Source: JBOHUX01 sp050734915
GTDB taxonomy: Bacteria > Chloroflexota > Dormibacteria > Dormibacterales > Dormibacteraceae
Direction: 5' to 3'
Assembly (NCBI GenBank): GCA_050734915.1
Contig: JBOHUX010000168.1
Location: 1-5,036, forward strand
Length of the DNA stretch: 5,036 nucleotides
Shown piece by piece: positions 1 to 3,476 of the stretch. The notes beneath the pieces are model-generated. The model did no database searches. It saw only the letters and a program-made list of their open reading frames with translations, and was not told where the DNA came from. Positions within the stretch are counted from its first letter, which is position 1, and every line of letters starts with the position of its first letter. Position numbers and translations under genes: made by a program.

Positions 1-36
1 GGCCGATGAGAAATCCGGGCGAGCGCGATCCCGTTC

Positions 37-402
37 GTGGATCCCGCCGGGCTCCGGCTGGCGTCATGGGCGCGCGCCAACACCGACCCCCGCGCCGTCT
101 TCCTGGCCGCCCCCGAGCACAACCACCCGGTCCCCGCCCTGGCCGGCCGCAGGGTGGTGCTCGGCTACCCGGGCTGGGTTTGGAGCTACGGGCTGGGAGA
201 CCTCGGCGTCCGCTCGGCCGCCGTCGCCGACATGCTGAGCGGCGCGCCCGACGCGGCCCGGCTACTCGCCGCGTATCACGTCGCCTACGTCGTCATCGGA
301 CCGGCCGCGATGCGCGTCTACCATGCGGATCCCGCCTACTGGAGCGCTCGCGAGGCCCGCGTCTACGCGAACGCGGAGTACACGGTCTACCGCGTGCGCT
401 GA
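37..402 (+). CDS. C-terminal fragment of a probable GT-C-type integral membrane protein; 5' end interrupted
   Basis: This frame is open from position 10 to the TGA at 400-402; a TGA at 7-9 closes it upstream. The only early start is the GTG at 37, which has no Shine-Dalgarno in front, and the residues before it (10-36) already read like protein. I therefore infer the tail of a longer gene that is broken or frameshifted at the window edge, not a complete 121-residue protein. From the GTG, residues 7-23 resemble the segment that follows the last membrane helix in GT-C glycosyltransferase-like proteins (WARANTDPRAVFL). Next come HNHPVPALAGRR (28-39), GYPGW (43-47), a YVVIGP motif (84-89) and a closing YTVYRV. 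No membrane helix is visible in this part, as expected for an extracytoplasmic C-terminal domain. The family is recalled from pattern, not confirmed. The gene converges on the DUF1003 gene 13 bases downstream. Confidence 0.6.
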   Translation: MDPAGLRLASWARANTDPRAVFLAAPEHNHPVPALAGRRVVLGYPGWVWSYGLGDLGVRSAAVADMLSGAPDAARLLAAYHVAYVVIGPAAMRVYHADPAYWSAREARVYANAEYTVYRVR

Positions 403-415
403 GGCGGACGGGCTC

Positions 416-928
416 CTAGCCGATCTCTTCTGGTTCCAGCCGCCGGCTCAGGCGCAGCAGGTTGGCCTCCAGCCGCTCCAGCCGCTCCAGGCCGCTGACG
501 AGCACGTCGTCCTGGTTCTCCAGGTGCGACATGATCGACCTCAGCTCCTCCTCCAGCTTCACGTTCAGCTCGTACTCGTGCTCCGCCCGCAGGCGGTCGC
601 GGAACGCCCGGCGATTGAGTGCCATCAGCACCAGCGCGACCGCGTAGGCGGCCTCGAGGCCGAGGATGAGGTTCAAGAACAGGAACGGGTAGCCGTCCCA
701 GTGCCGGGCCGCGGCGACCGCGTTGAGGACGATCCAGGTCACCACGACGACGCTCTGGGCGGCCAGGAACCACCAGCTCCCGATCATCCGGGCGAGATCC
801 TCCGCCAACCGCTCACCCGCCGTCTGCCGCCGGTCCATCTCGTGGTTCAGGTCTCGGACCGGGGGGTGGTCATGCTGGTGCCGGACCATGGCCCGGACCA
901 CGTCCTCGATCTCCTTCGCTACCGCCAT
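416..928 (-). CDS. DUF1003 family two-helix membrane protein
   Basis: This 170-residue protein carries the DUF1003 hallmarks: RRQTAGERLAEDLARMIGSW (33-52), a first membrane helix at about 53-73, WDGYPF (77-82), a second helix at about 82-104 containing LNLILGLEAA, then NRR and DRLRAEHEYELNVK (111-124). The last 45 residues are charged and Leu-rich, with a coiled-coil look. Function is unknown; the family is widespread and its members are usually small inner-membrane proteins. I chose the ATG at 928 because GGAG lies 10 bases upstream on that strand. The frame also stays open to a GTG at 991, but that start has no Shine-Dalgarno and would add 21 residues unlike the family. The gene is divergent from rpmF and probably not part of that operon. 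Family assignment is confident; the biological role is not. Confidence 0.9.
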   Translation of the reverse strand: MAVAKEIEDVVRAMVRHQHDHPPVRDLNHEMDRRQTAGERLAEDLARMIGSWWFLAAQSVVVVTWIVLNAVAAARHWDGYPFLFLNLILGLEAAYAVALVLMALNRRAFRDRLRAEHEYELNVKLEEELRSIMSHLENQDDVLVSGLERLERLEANLLRLSRRLEPEEIG

Positions 929-969
929 GCTCTGGAGTCTCCCATCTCTCGCCTGCTTCGGATGCTCAC

Positions 970-990
970 AGCTTCCATGAATAGCTTCCA
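970..990. repeat. Direct repeat of AGCTTCCA in the divergent intergenic region
   Basis: AGCTTCCA occurs at 970-977 and again at 983-990, separated by TGAAT, giving a 13-base period. It sits upstream of the DUF1003 start (42 bases from the ATG at 928) and about 100 bases before rpmF. Spaced copies like this can be regulator half-sites, but no regulator is identifiable and two 8-base copies can occur by chance. Confidence 0.4.
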
Positions 991-1048
991 CAAAATCGGG
1001 TCGCTTGGCTACAGAAGGTAGGCGAGAGGCGCCTCGCGGGAACCGGCC

Positions 1049-1079
1049 GGGACCGCCGGTCTGGGGCCTTTGATAGACT
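1049..1079 (+). promoter_or_regulatory. Possible sigma-70-type promoter for rpmF
   Basis: TAGACT at 1074-1079 resembles a -10 box and lies in an AT-richer patch of this GC-rich gap. The only -35-like candidate is GGGACC at 1049-1054, with a long 19-base spacer, so the match is weak. Initiation would fall near 1086, leaving a leader of about 7 bases before the rpmF ATG. That would suit the absence of a clear Shine-Dalgarno. Some promoter is expected here because the cluster begins at rpmF. Confidence 0.25.
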
Positions 1080-1081
1080 CC

Positions 1082-1092
1082 GGAACGGTTCC
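1082..1092. repeat. Short inverted repeat abutting the rpmF start codon
   Basis: GGAAC (1082-1086), a single G, then GTTCC (1088-1092) form a perfect 5-base inverted repeat ending at the base before the rpmF ATG. It would overlap the transcription start inferred from the candidate -10 box, a typical operator position. It is short enough to be chance. Confidence 0.3.
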
Positions 1093-1269
1093 ATGGGACT
1101 CCCCAAAGTCAAGCTTTCCAAATCCCGAAAGGGCCGGCGCCGATCTCACCTGGCCCTCGAGCTGGTGCAGCTGCAGCCGTGCCCGCAGTGCAAGTCGGCG
1201 CGGCGACCGCACTCCATCTGCCCCAACTGTGGCAGCTACGCCGGACGCGAGATCATCAAGACTGGCTAG
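1093..1269 (+). CDS. rpmF: 50S ribosomal protein L32 (bL32), zinc-ribbon form
   Basis: This 58-residue gene encodes the large-subunit protein bL32. The N-terminus MGLPKVKLSKSRKGRRRSHL matches the basic rRNA-binding tail of the family (usually MAVPKxKxSKSRRxxRRxH). The zinc ribbon is complete: C30-X2-C33 and C43-X2-C46, with PHSICPNCGSYAGRE as the classical second knuckle and closing segment. All four cysteines are present, so this is the zinc-binding rather than the cysteine-free paralogue. Length agrees with the family norm of about 56-60 residues. The ATG fits the conserved MxxPK start; no good Shine-Dalgarno precedes it. It is the first gene of the + strand cluster, 39 bases ahead of fabD. 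Proximity of rpmF to fatty-acid genes is a known conserved linkage. Confidence 0.96.
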   Translation: MGLPKVKLSKSRKGRRRSHLALELVQLQPCPQCKSARRPHSICPNCGSYAGREIIKTG

Positions 1270-1285
1270 AGGGACCGGCGCCGGC

Positions 1286-1303
1286 GGCGCGCCCGCCCGC
1301 GCC
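1286..1303 (+). promoter_or_regulatory. GC hairpin immediately before the fabD start
   Basis: GGCGCG (1286-1291) and CGCGCC (1298-1303) pair perfectly around a 6-base loop, ending five bases before the fabD GTG. The structure would occupy the place of the ribosome binding site, and no Shine-Dalgarno is visible in the 39-base rpmF-fabD gap. It could dampen or couple fabD translation, but short hairpins are common by chance at this base composition. Confidence 0.3.
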
Positions 1304-1308
1304 CGGCC

Positions 1309-2226
1309 GTGAAGCTCGCCTTCCTGTTCCCGGGGCAGGGCTCCCAGCAGGCCGGCATGGGAGCCGGCCTGGTCGACGACCCGGAGCTGGCGAGGCTCTG
1401 TGACGTCTGCTCGGAGGCGGGCGGTGTGGATCTCGGCTGGCTGCTGGCCGAGGCTTCGGAGGCTGATCTGAAGCTCACCCACAACGCGCAGCCGGCGCTC
1501 TTCTTCGTGGGGGTCGCCCTCGCCGTCCTTCTGGCCCGCCGCGGCATCGTCCCCAGCGCCGCCGCCGGACACTCGGTGGGCGAGTACGCGGCGCTCTGCG
1601 CCGGCGGCGCCATCTCCCCGGAGGACGGGATCCGGGCCGTCGTCGAGCGGGGACGGGCGATGGCCGACGCGGTCCCCGCCGGCACCACCACCATGGCGGC
1701 CGTCCTCGGGCTCGGCGAGGAGGCGGTGCGGGCGGCCATCCGCGACCGCGGGCCGATCTGGCCCGCCAACGTCAACACGCCGGGCCAGATCGTGATCGCG
1801 GGCGAGGCGCGGGCGGTGGCGGCGGCGGCAGCCCCCCTCAAGGAGGCGGGCGCCCGGCGCGTGGTCGCCCTCAACGTCAGCGCGGCCTTCCACTCGCCCT
1901 TCATGAGGCCGGCCGCCGAGCGCCTGCGGAGAGCGCTCGACGGCCTCCCGTGGCGGGACCCGGCGCTCCCGGTGGTGGCCAACGTGGACGCTCAGGCCTA
2001 CACGTCCGCGAGCGAGATCCCCGCCAAGCTGGAGAGGCAGCTCTTCTCCCCGGTGCTCTGGGGAGCGTGCGTGGACGCGCTCACCTCGCTCGGCTGCGAC
2101 ACCTTTCTGGAGCTGGGACCGCGGCGGGCGCTGACCGGCATGATGCACGAGCTGGCGCCGGACGCCACCTCCGCCTCGGTCCCCGGCGCCGCCGCCGTGG
2201 GCGCGCTCAACCTCGCCGGCCGTTGA
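1309..2226 (+). CDS. fabD: Malonyl-CoA:ACP transacylase
   Basis: FabD transfers malonyl from coenzyme A to holo-acyl carrier protein, supplying the extender unit for type II fatty-acid synthesis in the cytoplasm. The 305-residue protein is full length for the family. It shows the oxyanion-hole loop FPGQGSQ (7-13), the nucleophile elbow GHSVGEY with Ser89, Arg114 (substrate carboxylate-binding arginine, in ERGRAM), NxPGQxVIAG (156-165), the catalytic histidine in AFHSPFM (His195), Gln244 in RQLFSPVLW, and the C-terminal LELGPRRALTGM. No key residue is missing. The start is GTG; MKLAFLFPGQGSQ is the usual family N-terminus, so the start is secure even though no Shine-Dalgarno is seen. Its substrate protein, ACP, is encoded 84 bases downstream. 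The discrete single-domain form argues against a polyketide synthase acyltransferase module. Confidence 0.97.
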   Translation: MKLAFLFPGQGSQQAGMGAGLVDDPELARLCDVCSEAGGVDLGWLLAEASEADLKLTHNAQPALFFVGVALAVLLARRGIVPSAAAGHSVGEYAALCAGGAISPEDGIRAVVERGRAMADAVPAGTTTMAAVLGLGEEAVRAAIRDRGPIWPANVNTPGQIVIAGEARAVAAAAAPLKEAGARRVVALNVSAAFHSPFMRPAAERLRRALDGLPWRDPALPVVANVDAQAYTSASEIPAKLERQLFSPVLWGACVDALTSLGCDTFLELGPRRALTGMMHELAPDATSASVPGAAAVGALNLAGR

Positions 2227-2262
2227 GGGCGCGGCGCCGGCAGCCGTCCCCGGAGGCGGTGC

Positions 2263-2271
2263 TGGTACATT
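2263..2271 (+). promoter_or_regulatory. Possible extended -10 promoter ahead of acpP
   Basis: TGGTACATT at 2263-2271 fits an extended -10 element (TGnTAnnnT) and sits in a local AT-rich island (ACATTTAT) within the fabD-acpP gap. Initiation near 2278 would give a leader of about 33 bases containing the strong acpP Shine-Dalgarno. No convincing -35 is present. An extra promoter here would make sense because ACP is usually needed in large excess over FabD. Confidence 0.3.
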
Positions 2272-2295
2272 TATCGCCGCAGATCGCGGTCCACC

Positions 2296-2304
2296 GGAGG
2301 GGAG
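2296..2304 (+). promoter_or_regulatory. Strong Shine-Dalgarno that fixes the acpP TTG start
   Basis: GGAGGGGAG at 2296-2304 is the best ribosome binding site in the window. Its end lies 6 bases before the TTG at 2311, and no ATG or GTG in that frame offers an alternative at the expected N-terminus. The strong site may compensate for the weak TTG start. Confidence 0.8.
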
Positions 2305-2310
2305 ATTCTT

Positions 2311-2559
2311 TTGGAAGCAAACAAGCTCAGTTTCGAAGACTTCAAGAACATCATCGTCGAGCGGCTCGGCTGTGAGCTGGAGCATGTCACCATGGACGCC
2401 TCCTTCCAGGAGGACCTCAACGCCGACTCGCTCGACCTCGTCGAGCTGATCTACGCGTTCGAGGAGAACACCGGCCTCGAGATCCCCGACGAGGACGCGG
2501 AGAAGATCACCACCGTGGGCCAGGCGTGGGAGTACATCCAGGGGAAGACGAGCTCATAG
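2311..2559 (+). CDS. acpP: Acyl carrier protein
   Basis: This 82-residue acidic four-helix protein carries growing acyl chains on a 4'-phosphopantetheine arm during fatty-acid synthesis. The attachment motif is intact: FQEDLNADSLDLVEL, with Ser40 in D39-S40-L41 as the modified residue. The helix III/IV region follows the family pattern (LEIPDEDAEKITTVGQAWEYI). Translation starts at TTG, with GGAGGGGAG 6 bases upstream. The protein follows its malonyl donor enzyme FabD, and its 3' end overlaps or abuts the RNase III gene, implying a shared transcript and probable translational coupling. The position next to fabD and rnc identifies it as the housekeeping ACP rather than a specialised carrier protein. 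Confidence 0.97.
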   Translation: MEANKLSFEDFKNIIVERLGCELEHVTMDASFQEDLNADSLDLVELIYAFEENTGLEIPDEDAEKITTVGQAWEYIQGKTSS

Positions 2560-3296
2560 ACCTCGCCCCTCCCGGCAGCCGCCGGGTCGAGGACCTGCAG
2601 CAGAAGATCGGGATCGCGTTTCGCGACCCCACGCTGCTGCAGGAAGCCCTGACCCACAGCTCCTTCGCCAACGAGTCGCCGCACCTGTCGCCTCGCGACA
2701 ACGAACGGCTCGAGTACCTGGGCGACGCCGTGCTCCAACTGATCACCGCCGAGTACCTGTACAAGCTGCGCCCGGACGCCAAGGAGGGCGAGCTGACCCA
2801 GGTCCGATCCGCCATGGTCAACACCAACACCCTCGCCTCTCTCTCGGAGGAGCTCGGCGTCGGCGACTATCTCTACCTCGGCAAGGGCGTCCAGAAGGGG
2901 GGCGGCAGGGGCCTCAAGTCGCTGCTCGCCAACGCCTTCGAGGCGATTCTGGGCGCCGTCTTCCTGGACGCCGGCTACGATGCCTCCTACCACTTCTACC
3001 TGGAGAGCTTCCGTTCCCTTTCGGTGCCCGTCCAGGACGAGAACTTCAAGGGGCGCCTGCAGCAGGTGGTGCAGACGCGGTTGGGCGCCACGCCCTTCTA
3101 CGACAGCGCCTCGGCGCGGGGCACGAGCAGTCGGCGCGAGTACACGGCTGTCGTGTACGCGGGTGCCGAGCCGCTCGGCAAGGGGCACGGCACCACCAAG
3201 CAGGCGGCGGAGCAGGAAGCCGCGCGGAGCGCGCTCGAGAGCTTCGACCGGAAGGTCCTGCGGGAGGGAGTGGACGTCCCCACCGGCGCCATCTGA
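2526..3296 (+). CDS. rnc: Ribonuclease III
   Basis: RNase III cleaves double-stranded RNA, processing rRNA precursors and structured mRNAs. From the GTG at 2526 the protein has 256 residues: the catalytic domain at about 24-160 with the signature NERLEYLGDAVL (59-70, metal-ligand/catalytic residues Glu60, Glu63, Asp67), EGELTQVRS (87-95) and FEAILGAVFLDAGY (138-151), followed by a double-stranded RNA-binding domain at about 174-243 ending KGHGTTKQAAEQEAARSAL. Glu139 is kept, but the Asp usually found three residues earlier is Asn136. The GTG start overlaps acpP by 34 bases and lacks a Shine-Dalgarno. An ATA at 2556, overlapping the acpP stop as ATAG and preceded by AGGGGAAG, is an in-frame alternative giving 246 residues and an N-terminus closer to family norm. 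Either way acpP and rnc are probably co-translated. Product assignment is secure; the start is not. Confidence 0.96.
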   Translation: MGVHPGEDELIDLAPPGSRRVEDLQQKIGIAFRDPTLLQEALTHSSFANESPHLSPRDNERLEYLGDAVLQLITAEYLYKLRPDAKEGELTQVRSAMVNTNTLASLSEELGVGDYLYLGKGVQKGGGRGLKSLLANAFEAILGAVFLDAGYDASYHFYLESFRSLSVPVQDENFKGRLQQVVQTRLGATPFYDSASARGTSSRREYTAVVYAGAEPLGKGHGTTKQAAEQEAARSALESFDRKVLREGVDVPTGAI

Positions 3297-3308
3297 GGGC
3301 TTGGCGGT

Positions 3309-3325
3309 GGGCCGGATCGCGGCCC
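3309..3325 (+). terminator. Possible hairpin terminator or mRNA-end structure after rnc
   Basis: GGGCCG (3309-3314) and CGGCCC (3320-3325) form a perfect 6-base stem with a 5-base loop, 12 bases after the rnc stop codon. No T-run follows, so it is not a classical intrinsic terminator. High-GC bacteria often use such hairpins without a T-tract, or rely on Rho. The 180-base gap to smc makes a partial transcript end here plausible. Confidence 0.3.
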
Positions 3326-3365
3326 GGCAGGGGCCCGGCTCCGCGAGCTGCTGGTCGGCTCCACC

Positions 3366-3382
3366 CGCGATCGCGAGCTCGC
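3366..3382. repeat. Two overlapping perfect 10-base palindromes upstream of smc
   Basis: CGCGATCGCG (3366-3375) and GCGAGCTCGC (3373-3382) are each perfect palindromes and share three bases. They lie in the rnc-smc gap about 95 bases before the smc start. They could be a protein-binding site. They do not resemble the ParB parS consensus. The first contains GCGATCGC, an octamer over-represented in some genomes for reasons unrelated to promoters. Confidence 0.45.
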
Positions 3383-3444
3383 ATTCCCAACCCGGTTCCG
3401 GTTCCGCATATCTTGGGCTCGCCGGCGCATGCGGACACCACATC

Positions 3445-3453
3445 TGGTAACCT
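3445..3453 (+). promoter_or_regulatory. Possible extended -10 promoter for smc
   Basis: TGGTAACCT at 3445-3453 fits the TGnTAnnnT extended -10 pattern. Initiation would be near 3460, about 17 bases before the smc ATG. The first six bases of its context, CTGGTA, also occur in the candidate promoter before acpP. No -35 is evident. A separate smc promoter would fit the 180-base gap after rnc. Confidence 0.27.
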
Positions 3454-3476
3454 GCAGGCGCCCCAAACCCAGCTCA

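Noticed and set aside
929..991. An N-terminal extension of the DUF1003 protein to the GTG at 991
   Set aside because: There is no Shine-Dalgarno before that GTG and the added residues do not resemble the family, whereas the ATG at 928 has GGAG at a suitable distance.
323..1021. A 232-codon + strand frame covering the DUF1003 gene
   Set aside because: The - strand gives a convincing DUF1003 protein with two membrane helices. The + strand product is a shadow rich in Gln, Arg and His.
1275..1284. CCGGCGCCGG palindrome between rpmF and fabD as a terminator
   Set aside because: It has no loop and no T-run, and such GC palindromes are expected at this composition; fabD follows too closely for a stop of transcription to be likely.
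1009..2385. A 458-codon open frame on the - strand across rpmF, fabD and the start of acpP
   Set aside because: It is antisense to three well-recognised genes. Its product is a low-complexity Gly/Arg/Ala/Pro-rich sequence with no recognisable motif, the usual by-product of G/C third-position bias.
2451..3443. A 330-codon open frame on the - strand opposite rnc
   Set aside because: It overlaps RNase III completely on the other strand and shows no motif of its own.
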